This document shows positions 15,905-24,878 of a DNA stretch of 60,159 bases, in pieces. Source of the stretch: Lactonifactor sp050944855 (GTDB taxonomy: Bacteria; Bacillota; Clostridia; Lachnospirales; Lachnospiraceae). The stretch is from positions 1-60,159 of the forward strand of contig JBMNRU010000019.1 of NCBI GenBank assembly GCA_050944855.1, read 5' to 3'. Under the pieces are notes generated by a model. It did no database searches and had not been told where the DNA came from. It saw nothing but the letters and a program-made list of their open reading frames with translations. The position numbers and the translations under genes are program-made. Within the stretch, counting starts at the first letter, position 1. Each line of letters opens with the position of its first letter.

Positions 15905-17283
15905 GGAACATCACCTTCCATTTCCACCATATAAGAAGCATAGCTGCTCCAGCTTTCCGCAGTCTGGTAAACATCCAGCCTTCCCTTCGGGACATAGAAC
16001 TTACAGTCCTTTGGAAGCCCAAGAAAAGTACCTGTCGTTGTAAGCTCCGGCGGCGAATCTGGAAGGAAATAATATCTTTTCATGCACTGGCAGTTCTCAA
16101 AACAATATCTGGAAACCGTCGTCACACTTTTGGGAATTACAATTTCTGTTAATGTATAACAGCCTGAAAACAAGGAATCCACAACCTCATCAATTCCATC
16201 CGGAAGCACTGCTTTCTCCAGCATCCGGAAGCACTGAAAAGCCCCGTTCCCGATCTTTCTGAGTCCTTTCGGAGGAATCATTTCTGTTATACAGCAGCAG
16301 GACTCGAACACATGCCTTCCGATATCTGTTACACCATCCGGCAGAGTCACTTCCTGTAAGGTAGTGCATTTATCAAAAACATAGTCCCAAAGCCGGGTAA
16401 TTGTATTCGGAACAGATATATGTTCCAGCTGTACGCATCCATCACAAAAATAGCCGGGCAGCATCCCTTTTCCTTCCGGAAGCCCGAGAAATTTCAGACT
16501 GCAGCATTCTTTTACAACACCATTTCCCCATTCGACGGCATTTCCCATCGTAATGCTTTCCAGCCTGAAAAAGCTGCAGAAACAATAATCGCCCAGTTCC
16601 CTGACCTGGCTTCCCACTTCTATTTTCCGCACAGCTGACAGGTATTTCATATTTTCCCGCACACTGCTTTTCCCTGCTGTAAAAGTATATGAACCGGCAT
16701 TATAGTTTCCAAAAAAACAGACCTGGTTTTCCCCCTGGGGCAGGAAACGTATCACATACTCTCCCGGTTCCCTGTATCTGTGTGTCAGCGTGATCTTCGT
16801 GTAATTCCATCCTTCTGCTGTCTCCGGTTCACTTCCGTCACCCCAGTCCACCTTTACGCCATGATCCTCACTCTGACCAAAAGAAACCTGTGGCTCCAGC
16901 ATATCCTTATCCAGGCTTACATAAATTCTCGTTGCCCCGTCATCCGTGACATACTGGGCAGCCACATTCATTTCCCTGTTTATCTTTTTCAGATCCTTCA
17001 GTGCCCAGTTCCATCCCGTACACACCAGTCCTTCGTGAAACGGAAGATCCGGCAAGCGTTCCAGCCCAGCAAACTCCTCAAGGGAAAAGCTGTATAGCAG
17101 GGTTCCCTCATAATCAAAGAACCGAACCGGCAGGGACATATCCGCACCACTTCCGCCTGACGGGATCCTGCTCACTGCATCCGGGATCTCCCCCGGTTTC
17201 ATCAAGGCAGAAGTACCGCCCCGGGCACGCACCGCATCTGCAATAGCTTTCAGTGTTTTCTCATTTACAAGCACATTTGCCAT
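15901..17283 (-). CDS. BspA-type leucine-rich repeat protein in the head module
   Basis: A 460-residue protein. Residues 1-45 (VNEKTLKAIADAVRARGGTSALMKPGEIPDAV in two parts) form a helical start often found on phage fibre proteins. Residues 60-210 are beta-rich with a PKD-like WGDGSEPETAEGW motif. Residues 225-440 carry about six BspA/LRR_5 repeats (VTLPDGVTDIGRHVFESC, AVLPDGIDEVVDSLFSGC, IVIPKSVTTVSRYCFENC). The ending PKDCKFYVPKGRLDVYQTA-x-x-W is the usual LRR_5 cap. It overlaps neighbours by 3-4 nt in the capsid-connector cluster, so it is probably a virion decoration or head-fibre protein that binds surfaces or mucins. That role is inference. Confidence 0.75.
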   Translation of the reverse strand: MANVLVNEKTLKAIADAVRARGGTSALMKPGEIPDAVSRIPSGGSGADMSLPVRFFDYEGTLLYSFSLEEFAGLERLPDLPFHEGLVCTGWNWALKDLKKINREMNVAAQYVTDDGATRIYVSLDKDMLEPQVSFGQSEDHGVKVDWGDGSEPETAEGWNYTKITLTHRYREPGEYVIRFLPQGENQVCFFGNYNAGSYTFTAGKSSVRENMKYLSAVRKIEVGSQVRELGDYCFCSFFRLESITMGNAVEWGNGVVKECCSLKFLGLPEGKGMLPGYFCDGCVQLEHISVPNTITRLWDYVFDKCTTLQEVTLPDGVTDIGRHVFESCCCITEMIPPKGLRKIGNGAFQCFRMLEKAVLPDGIDEVVDSLFSGCYTLTEIVIPKSVTTVSRYCFENCQCMKRYYFLPDSPPELTTTGTFLGLPKDCKFYVPKGRLDVYQTAESWSSYASYMVEMEGDVP

Positions 17284-17699
17284 CAGTACGCCACCTCATT
17301 TCCATCCGTCAGTTCATCCATCCGCCTGCCCAATTCCTCCACAGTCTTTCTTATCTCCTGTACCTGTTCCTCGGTCTGGAATTTACTGTCATTTTCCAGT
17401 TCACTTACCTTTGACGGTACCGGCACATTCTTCTGGGCACCTTCCTCAATACCCTCCAGCTTAGATTTTTCACTGTTCCCAAAATCATTACTGGAAAGGC
17501 CTTTCCCAGTTTCCTTATCCACCTTATTCCTTAAGGCATCTTCCAGTTCCTGCCTGGTAACATCACCGCCGCCAAGCCCCAGCTCTTCCGAAGTTTTATT
17601 TCCAGTCAGCTCAACACCATTGATCTGCGGCTTATGGCTCATATTTTCATAATTATTTGAATTAGGAACACTGCTCATGGTCCCTGTCAGCTGCTCCAT
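17283..17699 (-). CDS. Phage head fibre-like protein
   Basis: 138 residues from ATG 17699, which overlaps the upstream stop (TGATG) and has GGAGG nearby. It contains PQINGVELTGNKTSEELGL and KVDKETGKGLSSNDFGNSEK, followed by KLEGIEEGAQKNV and KVSELENDSKFQT, modules recurrent in phage fibre proteins. The last 35 residues form a short coiled coil (EEQVQEIRKTVEELGRRMDEL). Fibre modules of this kind trimerise. It lies next to the LRR protein and a beta-sandwich protein, so the three may build one appendage on the head; that assembly is inference. Confidence 0.65.
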   Translation of the reverse strand: MEQLTGTMSSVPNSNNYENMSHKPQINGVELTGNKTSEELGLGGGDVTRQELEDALRNKVDKETGKGLSSNDFGNSEKSKLEGIEEGAQKNVPVPSKVSELENDSKFQTEEQVQEIRKTVEELGRRMDELTDGNEVAY

Positions 17700-18034
17700 C
17701 ACGCCACCTCCACCGTCAGTTTCAAAACCTTATTTGCAATAAAAGTACACCTGTAACCATTTGCCTTATTCAAAGACAGTTCCCAGATATACCTTCCCAG
17801 TTCCAGATGCTTTGTATCTTCCTCTGAAAATCTGATCACCTTTTCCTTCACATCAGCCTCGATCCGTACCGCAGGCTCCAGATCCGCCTTGTTCCGCTTC
17901 GCCGCAAATACTACAGAATCGCCTTCCTCAAACTCATACTCCGAGCCGTCCGGCAGAAATGCCTGGAACGCAAAAGAAGGCGTATCCCCCTTTGTCATCT
18001 CAATCTTCATATCCTCATGAACCACCCAGGACAT
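17699..18034 (-). CDS. Small beta-sandwich virion protein (BppU N-terminal-like)
   Basis: The frame is open to 18079, but GGAGG lies 7 nt before the internal ATG 18034 (MSWVVHEDMKIEMTKGD), giving 111 residues. The core KIEMTKGDTPSFAFQAFLPDG with EEGDSVVFAAKRN resembles the short beta-sandwich domain at the start of baseplate BppU-type proteins. It is the first gene after the capsid gene in the direction of transcription and is coupled to the fibre-like gene. Probably a capsid decoration or fibre anchor. Confidence 0.55.
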   Translation of the reverse strand: MSWVVHEDMKIEMTKGDTPSFAFQAFLPDGSEYEFEEGDSVVFAAKRNKADLEPAVRIEADVKEKVIRFSEEDTKHLELGRYIWELSLNKANGYRCTFIANKVLKLTVEVA

Positions 18035-18195
18035 CCCGTCACCTCCTGCAGATTTTCCTGTTTCCATTCCGTTCATCATTCTTCATGCTCACCGCCTGGC
18101 TGATCTGATTTTCAAACCGGCGAACATTCTTGAAACTTTCCCTGATTCGGTTAAAGCAGGGGACAGCCTATGCCATCCCCTGTCATCCCTGCACA

Positions 18196-19368
18196 TTAGT
18201 CAACTTTCAGTTTCATAATCTGCACGGCTTCCTGAAGAACCAGTTTTCCGTCCACACGTTCCTTTGCAACAAAACCGATCATTCCATTTCCTGCAAACAG
18301 TTCATTCAGCTGCTTAAAGGATCTGTTTCCGCGGTCCCCAATGTTGTAATAGCTGTAATCTCCAAAAGCGATGCCGTCCTTCGGTGCATAGGCAGAAGTC
18401 TCCACCTTATATCCCAGAATCCTGTCCGGTTCCCCTGCCTGGTAAGCCGGCTGCCAGATATAAGCACCGTTATTGTCCTTCAGCTTTCTAAGGGAAGGCA
18501 GTGTTGCATCATTCATGATAAAGGATGCATTTTTACGGTACGGACGTTTCAGGCTATACACCAGATCCAGCATGTCATCTGATTTCAAAGCCGCAGCCAG
18601 TGTATTCAGCAGATGCCCTCCGCCTGTTCCGTCAAAAATACCGGTCGGTTTCCCTGTTCCGTTTCCGTTCAGGAAAGCATCCTCTTCCGCATTGGCAAGT
18701 GCTTTTCCAAACTGGACAATAATGTAATTTTCCAGATTAAAGGCATTGTCATAAAGCAGTTCCTCCGTTACCTTAATCGCCACATGAAGCTTATGTGCAT
18801 CCAGGATCTTCTGGTCAAAAGTCGCATCCCCGAAAGTCAGCGCCCCGCCTTCCTCAATCCAGCTTGCCGCCGGCTTGGTGGCCGCAATATTGATCTTATG
18901 CTCCCCGGAAGTCACGATTCTTGTGGCAAGACGGCGCATGATATTCTCTTCATTCAGAACATCAATCAGTCTTCTGTCATACTCTTCCGGAACCAGATAA
19001 CCGCCGTCGGCATCCACGCCCTCCTGAAGGGTATTGGAAACCTGGCGGAAGTTGCTTCTCAGTGCATTCAGCATTGCCCTGCGGTATTCATCAGAAGCAC
19101 GTCCTGTCTTTGGCTCCCCCTGGCCGCCTGCATAAGGCTTCCCAGTCAGCGGCTGGTTTACCGGCTGGTTCAGGTTCTTTTCCATTTCCTCTGTCTTGCG
19201 GTGGCGGTCAATCGCCTTTGTCAGATCCTCAATCTCCGCTTCCATTCTCTCATAAGTTGCACTGTCCTCCGCAGACAGAACACCATTTTCATTCTCATGG
19301 GTATCCACAAAATTCTTTGCAGCTTCCCAAACCTTAGCTCTTTTCTCCATTAATTCCTGAATCGTCAT
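18196..19368 (-). CDS. Major capsid protein, HK97 fold
   Basis: A 390-residue protein. Residues 1-75 are the charged helical delta/scaffold region (MEKRAKVWEAAKNFVDTHE). Processing probably occurs near residue 100, before the folded core. The core shows GGYLVPEEYDRRLIDVLNEE, AAKPAASWIEEGGAL-like and LNGNGTGKPTGIFDGTGGG motifs of the phage_capsid family, and the end GMIGFVAKERVDGKLVLQEA. The gene lies directly after the ClpP-type protease expected to trim it. Normal length. Confidence 0.93.
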   Translation of the reverse strand: MTIQELMEKRAKVWEAAKNFVDTHENENGVLSAEDSATYERMEAEIEDLTKAIDRHRKTEEMEKNLNQPVNQPLTGKPYAGGQGEPKTGRASDEYRRAMLNALRSNFRQVSNTLQEGVDADGGYLVPEEYDRRLIDVLNEENIMRRLATRIVTSGEHKINIAATKPAASWIEEGGALTFGDATFDQKILDAHKLHVAIKVTEELLYDNAFNLENYIIVQFGKALANAEEDAFLNGNGTGKPTGIFDGTGGGHLLNTLAAALKSDDMLDLVYSLKRPYRKNASFIMNDATLPSLRKLKDNNGAYIWQPAYQAGEPDRILGYKVETSAYAPKDGIAFGDYSYYNIGDRGNRSFKQLNELFAGNGMIGFVAKERVDGKLVLQEAVQIMKLKVD

Positions 19369-19382
19369 AATCCGTATCCTCC

Positions 19383-20204
19383 TCAGATATATTTTTTGAT
19401 AAAATTTAAGCGTTCACGCAGATCATCCGCAGAACGCCCTGTGTCAACACTATTTACTTTTGGTGCGGCAATTCCCGCCTGGTCTTTCACGGATTTTCCG
19501 GTCTTTCCATAATGCCTTTCCAGCTTATTCATCAGTGCATTATTCACTGCCCGTCTGGAAAACATTACGGAATCAGACGTCCCGTTTTCAGTACGGTCAG
19601 CACCTGGATCTCCATTTTCGCCTTCGCTACCCTGTTCCTCTTTCTGGAACAGAATGTCATCCGCAAAGCCAAGCTCCACAGCCTTATTCGCATCCATCCA
19701 TGTTTCCGCATCCATCAGATGTGACAGCTTCGCCCTGCTCTGTCCCGTTTTCCGTACATAAGCATTGATGATGGATTCCTTCACTGCATCCAGAAGTTCC
19801 ATAGCCTTCTTCATCTCTGCATGATCGCCCCACGCAACCGTGGCCGGATTATGGATCATCATCATGCTCACCGGACTCATCCACACCTCGGTTCCGGCCA
19901 TTGCAATGACAGATGCCGCAGATGCCGCAAGCCCGTCAATCTTCACCGTAACCTTCCCTGGGTATTCCGACAGCATGTTAAAAATCTGCGCTGCGGCAAC
20001 ACAGTCCCCGCCAGGACTGTTGATCCACAGGGTAATGTCCCCTGTCCCGGCATTCAGTTCATCCTTAAAAAGAGCCGGCGTGACATCATCGTCAAACCAG
20101 CTGTCCTCAGCAATAACTCCGTTCATGAACAGGATCCGTTCCTCAGCTTCCTGTCCGCTTTCCAGATTTACTACTTTCTTTTTCCAGTTCCAAAACTTCT
20201 TCAC
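19383..20204 (-). CDS. ClpP-like prohead protease
   Basis: About 273 residues from GTG 20204 (VKKFWNWKKKVV), which has AAGGA just upstream; the frame is open to 20246. A ClpP fold is clear: LWINSPGGDCVAAAQIFNML, the nucleophile in GLAASAASVIAMAG (Ser), and the His in MMMIHNPATVAWG. The C-terminal 70 residues are charged linker. These S14/S49-type phage proteases cut the capsid delta domain during maturation. The gene overlaps the portal gene by about 60 nt, as is common. Catalytic residues appear intact. Confidence 0.9.
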   Translation of the reverse strand: MKKFWNWKKKVVNLESGQEAEERILFMNGVIAEDSWFDDDVTPALFKDELNAGTGDITLWINSPGGDCVAAAQIFNMLSEYPGKVTVKIDGLAASAASVIAMAGTEVWMSPVSMMMIHNPATVAWGDHAEMKKAMELLDAVKESIINAYVRKTGQSRAKLSHLMDAETWMDANKAVELGFADDILFQKEEQGSEGENGDPGADRTENGTSDSVMFSRRAVNNALMNKLERHYGKTGKSVKDQAGIAAPKVNSVDTGRSADDLRERLNFIKKYI

Positions 20205-21477
20205 CAGTATCCTTCCCCTTTCCAGATCCGGCAAAGATACCGGCATCCTGTAATTTTGTCATATTTCCATTGATCAGATACAGATCACCGCCAAGCTCTT
20301 CCGGGATTCGGTCCATGTTTTCCAGCTCCCGGATATCATTGGCACTCATCCACCCGTTCTGTCTCGCTGTAGCATAACCATTCATCCTTGACTGGTAATC
20401 TCCCCTGAGCAGCCCGTCCACGTTAAACTTAAAGAAATACTTCTTCTTTTCCTCCGCAGACAGCAGAGCCCTGACCATTGCCTGTTCCCAGCGGCTCACC
20501 CAGGGATCCAGTGTATACTTCACAAACTCCAGGGACTGCTGCTCAATGTTGCTGAAACTGGACTTGTCCAGATCCCCGACCATATGCGGCGGCACCCTGA
20601 AAATCCTGGCAATCTCATCAATCTGAAACTTCCTTGTTTCCAGAAACTGTGCTTCATTCGGTGCAATGGAAATCGGCGTATACTTCATTCCCTCTTCCAG
20701 GACAGCAACCTTATTTGCATTGCTGCTTCCCCCGAAAGTGGACTGCCAGCTCTCCCGCACCCTGCCCGGATCCTTCAAAATTCCCGGATGCTCCAGCACT
20801 CCTGACGGAGCGGCACCATTGGCATAAAACTTGCTTCCATACTCCTCCGCAGCAATGGCAAGCCCGATCGCATTCTTCGCCATGGCAATAGGTGAATATC
20901 CGACCAGCCCGTCAAACCCAAGCCCCGGAATATGCAGCACATCTGCAGGATGCAGACGTACAATCTTTCCACTCGCTTTCGGATCCGTCCCGGTCCTGCC
21001 ATCCACATCATCCCCGTCATACACCAGGTACTCATAATAAAGCCTGCCGTGCTCATCCCTGTCCACCGTCATCCTGTCAGGCATCAGCGGATAAAGAGCC
21101 ATAATTTCACCCTTTCCGTTCCGGATGATCTGACTGTACGCATTCCCCCACAAAAGCAGGTGCGTCATCAGAGTCTCCCGGAACACAAAAGAAGTCATCT
21201 CCGGATTCGGCTCATCATGTAGCAAAAAATAAAGCGGATGATCCACCGCCTTTTCCTTACCTCCATTATCGTTATACCTGTAAAACTGCAGCGGCAGACC
21301 CGCCACCGCCTCAGAAAGAATCCTCACACAGGAATACACCGCAGTCATCTGCATAGCACTCCGTGCGTTCACTCTCTTCCCAGAGACCGTACTCCCCATA
21401 AAAAATCCATACCCACTGCCAGCTGTACTGTTAGAAGGAGCATCCCTCCCCCGAAACAGCTTCCCAAACAACTTCAT
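20143..21477 (-). CDS. Portal protein, HK97 type
   Basis: About 444 residues from ATG 21477 (MKLFGKLFRGRDA), preceded by AAAGG; the frame is open to 21516 inside a terminator hairpin, so the later start is preferred. Family landmarks: VNARSAMQMTAVYSCVRILSEA, VAGLPLQFYR, GNAYSQIIRNGKGEI, GLDLSF-equivalent HIPGLGFDGLVGYSP, and RIFRVPPHMVGDLDKSSFSN. It forms the dodecameric DNA channel at one capsid vertex. Complete. Confidence 0.93.
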   Translation of the reverse strand: MKLFGKLFRGRDAPSNSTAGSGYGFFMGSTVSGKRVNARSAMQMTAVYSCVRILSEAVAGLPLQFYRYNDNGGKEKAVDHPLYFLLHDEPNPEMTSFVFRETLMTHLLLWGNAYSQIIRNGKGEIMALYPLMPDRMTVDRDEHGRLYYEYLVYDGDDVDGRTGTDPKASGKIVRLHPADVLHIPGLGFDGLVGYSPIAMAKNAIGLAIAAEEYGSKFYANGAAPSGVLEHPGILKDPGRVRESWQSTFGGSSNANKVAVLEEGMKYTPISIAPNEAQFLETRKFQIDEIARIFRVPPHMVGDLDKSSFSNIEQQSLEFVKYTLDPWVSRWEQAMVRALLSAEEKKKYFFKFNVDGLLRGDYQSRMNGYATARQNGWMSANDIRELENMDRIPEELGGDLYLINGNMTKLQDAGIFAGSGKGKDTGEEVLELEKESSKSGKRTGS

Positions 21478-21506
21478 TTCCATCATCCTTTCAAAAAAAG
21501 AGCATA

Positions 21507-21536
21507 AGAAAAGCACCCACCATTTCTGATAGATGC
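21507..21536 (-). terminator. Terminator of the MerR unit
   Basis: Minus strand: GCATCTATCA pairs with TGGTGGGTGC (10 bp with G-U pairs) around a GAAA loop, followed by TTTTCTT. It lies between the MerR stop and the portal start. Confidence 0.65.
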
Positions 21537-21555
21537 CATTCCTAATATAGTTTAT

Positions 21556-22284
21556 TTATTTTCTGCACAATGCCCGGATTACCTTATCTGCAAACACTGC
21601 TGTTCCTTCTCCCCCGACTTTGTCAATATTAGTTGTAAACTCCCCGCCGCCTGCGTACATAGAACCAAGTCCCAGCAGAATCTCATCTGTACATTTATAA
21701 AAATGTTCTGTAATAAAATCCTGCAGTTTCTTAGCAAGTTCAACTGCTTCCGCACTTTCCGGATCCTGATTTCTGATTTTTCCAAATTCAGCAAAAATTT
21801 CCATCAATCTGGCATTGATTGACTGCTGTTCTTCCATACTCCGTTTCGCCGCCTTCTGTTCATATTCCTTATAGGCATCTGTTTTCCCCCAGGATGCCTT
21901 TGCCTGTTCTGCATACTCATCAATCTTTCTTGTATCAAAAGCCTCAAAACTCATCTCTTTCACTCCAATCATCTTTATTCCACGGGCAAGATCAATCAGA
22001 TTTTCTATGTGTTCTTTCCGAAGTTCCAGCAGATGAATCTGCTGTTCCAGAGCCTTATCCCTGTCAAAATCCGGACTGTCCAGAATATCCTTAATCTCTT
22101 TCAGTGAAAATTCCAATTCCTTGAACAGCAAAATATGCTGAAGCCTTTCCAATGCCGTATCATCATACAGCCGGTATCCTGCACTGGTAACTTCCGTGGC
22201 CGGCAGAAGTCCAATCTTATCATAATGATGCATGGCACGTATGCTCACTCCCGATATCTTACTAACCTCATGTACTGTCATCAT
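21556..22284 (-). CDS. MerR-family regulator with TipAS drug-sensing domain
   Basis: A 242-residue protein. Residues 1-70 are a MerR helix-turn-helix (HEVSKISGVSIRAMHHYDKIGLLP then SAGYRLYDD), residues 75-110 the dimerisation helix, and residues 120-242 a TipAS domain (NARLMEIFAEFGKIRN, then LQDFITEHFYKC, ending LGSMYAGGGEFTTNIDKVGG). TipAS regulators bind thiopeptides and other compounds and activate promoters with long spacers. The gene has such a promoter of its own and a terminator, and lies between terminase and portal as an independent cargo. Its target besides itself is unclear; only a small membrane protein gene lies next to it. Confidence 0.85.
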   Translation of the reverse strand: MMTVHEVSKISGVSIRAMHHYDKIGLLPATEVTSAGYRLYDDTALERLQHILLFKELEFSLKEIKDILDSPDFDRDKALEQQIHLLELRKEHIENLIDLARGIKMIGVKEMSFEAFDTRKIDEYAEQAKASWGKTDAYKEYEQKAAKRSMEEQQSINARLMEIFAEFGKIRNQDPESAEAVELAKKLQDFITEHFYKCTDEILLGLGSMYAGGGEFTTNIDKVGGEGTAVFADKVIRALCRK

Positions 22285-22315
22285 CTTTGATCACCTCTTT
22301 CCCTGTGGTAATCAT

Positions 22316-22346
22316 AGCATAAGCTATTACATAGCGTCAGAGTCAA
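22316..22346 (-). promoter_or_regulatory. MerR-type promoter with 19-bp spacer
   Basis: Minus strand: -35 TTGACT (22341-22346), 19-nt spacer, -10 TATGCT (22316-22321). The spacer contains the palindrome GCTAT-GTA-ATAGC. The overlong spacer plus central dyad is the classic MerR-family target, so the gene is probably autoregulated. Confidence 0.65.
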
Positions 22347-22518
22347 TATCTTTTTTAATATTTTCGGAATTTTTCTCATCATCTTTCTTCTGCATCATAC
22401 AAACTCTGTCATCTGCTTCAGATCCTGCCCTCAATAAACACAGACACACTCCGAACAGAATCAAAAATCCAATACCTGCAAATACCAAAACACCAATCAT
22501 CACATTCACCCGTTTCAA
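22327..22518 (-). CDS. Possible small membrane protein
   Basis: 63 residues from a TTG at 22518 (or about 57 from an internal ATG). Residues 7-29 are hydrophobic (VMIGVLVFAGIGFLILFGV), then a Cys pair and a charged tail, a layout of single-span small membrane proteins. Initiation signals are weak (AAAAGG upstream) and the 3' end overlaps the MerR promoter -35. It may be a real cargo gene next to the regulator, or a chance frame. No family recognised. Confidence 0.35.
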   Translation of the reverse strand: MKRVNVMIGVLVFAGIGFLILFGVCLCLLRAGSEADDRVCMMQKKDDEKNSENIKKDIDSDAM

Positions 22519-22623
22519 ACAAACTGACCTTTTGCATCACAACCTTTTCTTCTGAAAACTCCTGCACACAATCTCCACATTATAACCTTTCCTGTCAGAA
22601 CTCTTGCTACATACTCTTCATCC

Positions 22624-24252
22624 TCAGAACACTAACAGTCCTCTCTCATCATACACACTGCCCTGCGTTTCTCCCTGATTCCTAATGCACCTATCCAGAG
22701 CCATAATAGAAGCTACAATTCCATTAATCTTCTCCTTAGACTTTGCCTTCGTCACCTTAATATTCTCCGCGGCATCTGTCTCGATCACCACATTCCCTGC
22801 CATCCACCGAAGAACCGGATGCCCGGCATGAATAATCTGTCCTTCCATCAGAAGTCTGTAAAACTCCTTCGTCGGTGTACTCATACTTGCAAAGCCCTGT
22901 CCAAAAGGTACCATCGTAAATCCTACGCCCTCCAGGTGCTGGATCATCTGCGTTGCATTCCATCTGTCCACCGCAATTTCCAGGATATGGTACTTCTCCC
23001 CAAGATCACAAATGAATTTCTCAATGAAATCATAGTGGATCACATTTCCTTCCGTTGCCAGCAGATGTCCCTGATTCTCCCATACATCATAAGGAACTGA
23101 ATTTGCTTTTACTCTCTGCGGAATCGTTTCTTCCGGCACCCAAAAGTAAGGAACCAGAATATATTTTTCATCTGAATTTCTCGGCGGAAATATTAAAACC
23201 AGTGCTGTAATATCTCCCGTACTGGAAAGGTCCAGCCCTGCATAACAGTCTCTTCCCTCCAGCAATCTCATGTCTATTGGCTCATCACCCTTCATAAAAA
23301 TTGCATCCGGGATCCATGACGTTGTGCTAGATACCCACATGTTCATACGAAGCCATTTAAACGTAATCTCATCTGCAGGATTCTGTTTTGCCTCACGGTA
23401 AGCGTCCCTAAGCCTTTCAATATCAACCGTATATCCCAAGGAAGGATTTACCTTGTACCAGTTTGCCTCATCTTCCCAGTCCTCATCATCCTTTAATCCA
23501 TAAACTACAGGATAAAAGGTCGGATCCACACGCCGTCCTTCCAGAATATCTACTGCTTTGGTATGCAGTTCAAACGCAATCGAATGCCTGTCATTTCCAG
23601 CAGTCGTAATAATAAAGTGCAGTGGATTCTGCCGGGCATCTGAACTGTACTTCGTCAAAACATCATATAACTGACGATTCGGCTGTGTATGAATTTCATC
23701 GAACACAAGTCCCGAAATCGAAAAACCATGCTTACTTCCAACCTCTGCTGAAAGCACCTGATAAAAACCGGCATTTCCGTAATTGACAATTCGCTTTGTA
23801 GCTGACATCAGCTTGCTTCTCTTCATCAGTGCCGGTGACATCTCAACCATCTGTCTTGCAACATCAAAAACAATGGATGCCTGCTGCCGGTCCGCCGCTG
23901 CACCATAAACCTCCGCAGATGGTTCATTATCCGCATAAAGTAAATAAAGAGCGATGGCAGCTGCCAATTCACTCTTTCCAACCTTTTTACAGATTTCTAC
24001 AAAAGCTGTACGGAATTGTCTGTTCCCATCAGGCTTGACAATCCCAAATATATCTCTTATTAGCTGCTCCTGCCAGGGCAACAGCCAGAATCTCTTGCCT
24101 GCCCACTTACCTTTGGTGTGACAAAGATTCTCAATAAAAGCAACTGCTCTGTCTGCCTTTGCCTTATCGTAATAAGAAGTCGGAAGCATAAACCTTGTCG
24201 GCTGATAATTTTTCAGCTTTGGATAGTCTTTGGGTCTTGTTTCACGCGCCAT
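22624..24252 (-). CDS. terL: Terminase large subunit
   Basis: A 542-residue protein. The ATPase part includes KGKWAGKRFWLLPWQEQLIRDI, FVEICKKVGKSELAAAIALY (adenine/Walker A-like GKSE) and GLVFDEIHTQPNR (Walker B DE). The nuclease half has CYAGLDLSSTGDITALVLIF with the catalytic Asp, and DRWNATQMIQ. It packages DNA through the portal using ATP and cuts concatemers. Direction and spacing to the small subunit are normal; the MerR unit intervenes before the portal gene. Complete. Confidence 0.94.
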   Translation of the reverse strand: MARETRPKDYPKLKNYQPTRFMLPTSYYDKAKADRAVAFIENLCHTKGKWAGKRFWLLPWQEQLIRDIFGIVKPDGNRQFRTAFVEICKKVGKSELAAAIALYLLYADNEPSAEVYGAAADRQQASIVFDVARQMVEMSPALMKRSKLMSATKRIVNYGNAGFYQVLSAEVGSKHGFSISGLVFDEIHTQPNRQLYDVLTKYSSDARQNPLHFIITTAGNDRHSIAFELHTKAVDILEGRRVDPTFYPVVYGLKDDEDWEDEANWYKVNPSLGYTVDIERLRDAYREAKQNPADEITFKWLRMNMWVSSTTSWIPDAIFMKGDEPIDMRLLEGRDCYAGLDLSSTGDITALVLIFPPRNSDEKYILVPYFWVPEETIPQRVKANSVPYDVWENQGHLLATEGNVIHYDFIEKFICDLGEKYHILEIAVDRWNATQMIQHLEGVGFTMVPFGQGFASMSTPTKEFYRLLMEGQIIHAGHPVLRWMAGNVVIETDAAENIKVTKAKSKEKINGIVASIMALDRCIRNQGETQGSVYDERGLLVF

Positions 24253-24286
24253 CTCCCATCATACCTCCTTGATTTTTTCCAACTGT

Positions 24287-24766
24287 CTATCCAAACACAC
24301 CACTATCCCCAAGTAATGCCTCCATCTCATCCTCTGTTTCTTTCGCTTTACCATTACCGGCCACAATCCTGCTCCGCGAAGATGGCGTGAGCCCAAACTC
24401 TGATGCCGCCTGCAGCATCAACTTCTGATTCGTATTTGCAATTCCAACCCAAGGTGTCTGCTGCTGATATCCTTTATCCGTTTCAAATGTCGAGCCGCCA
24501 GAAGTAATATGCTCCTGAGCTTCCCTCCATCTTGCATATGACTGACAATATGCAGCAAACGCCGCCATATCTACTTCAGTAAGAACACCCATCTGATTCA
24601 TCAACTTCGCCAAGCGTTCCCATTCCTTCTTAGCTTCCGGCATCAGCCATTCAGGACAGGCAGGCATTCCTTTTGCTGGAACTGGCTCTTTCGTATTCAA
24701 TTTTCTTTTTCCCGGATTACCTTCCAGCTTCTTCACAGCTGTAGGCTTTGGCTTTCTTCCCGCCAT
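24287..24766 (-). CDS. terS: Terminase small subunit, P27 family
   Basis: 159 residues starting MAGRKPKPTAVKKLEGNPGK, the P27 small-terminase signature (RKPKP--K-LEGNPGKR). The frame is open to 24793, but AAAGGAGG sits 7 nt before ATG 24766, which decides the start. Central MNQMGVLTEVDMAAFAAYCQSYARW and late ASEFGLTPSSRSRI are also typical. It recognises the packaging site for TerL. The partner HNH nuclease gene is separated from it by the ncRNA-PBECR4 cassette on the other strand. Confidence 0.92.
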   Translation of the reverse strand: MAGRKPKPTAVKKLEGNPGKRKLNTKEPVPAKGMPACPEWLMPEAKKEWERLAKLMNQMGVLTEVDMAAFAAYCQSYARWREAQEHITSGGSTFETDKGYQQQTPWVGIANTNQKLMLQAASEFGLTPSSRSRIVAGNGKAKETEDEMEALLGDSGVFG

Positions 24767-24878
24767 CGGAATTCCTCCTTTCTCAAGTTCCAATATTTTC
24801 TATTGTCAAAACCATTATTTCTACATATAATAATTAAGAACACGAAGCAAATAGTGTTCCTCAAAAACTCGTTTTCTG

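Noticed and set aside
22361..22600. Region upstream of the small membrane frame considered as a second cargo gene
   Set aside because: No start with a good ribosome site and no family match; only the weak 63-residue frame is kept.
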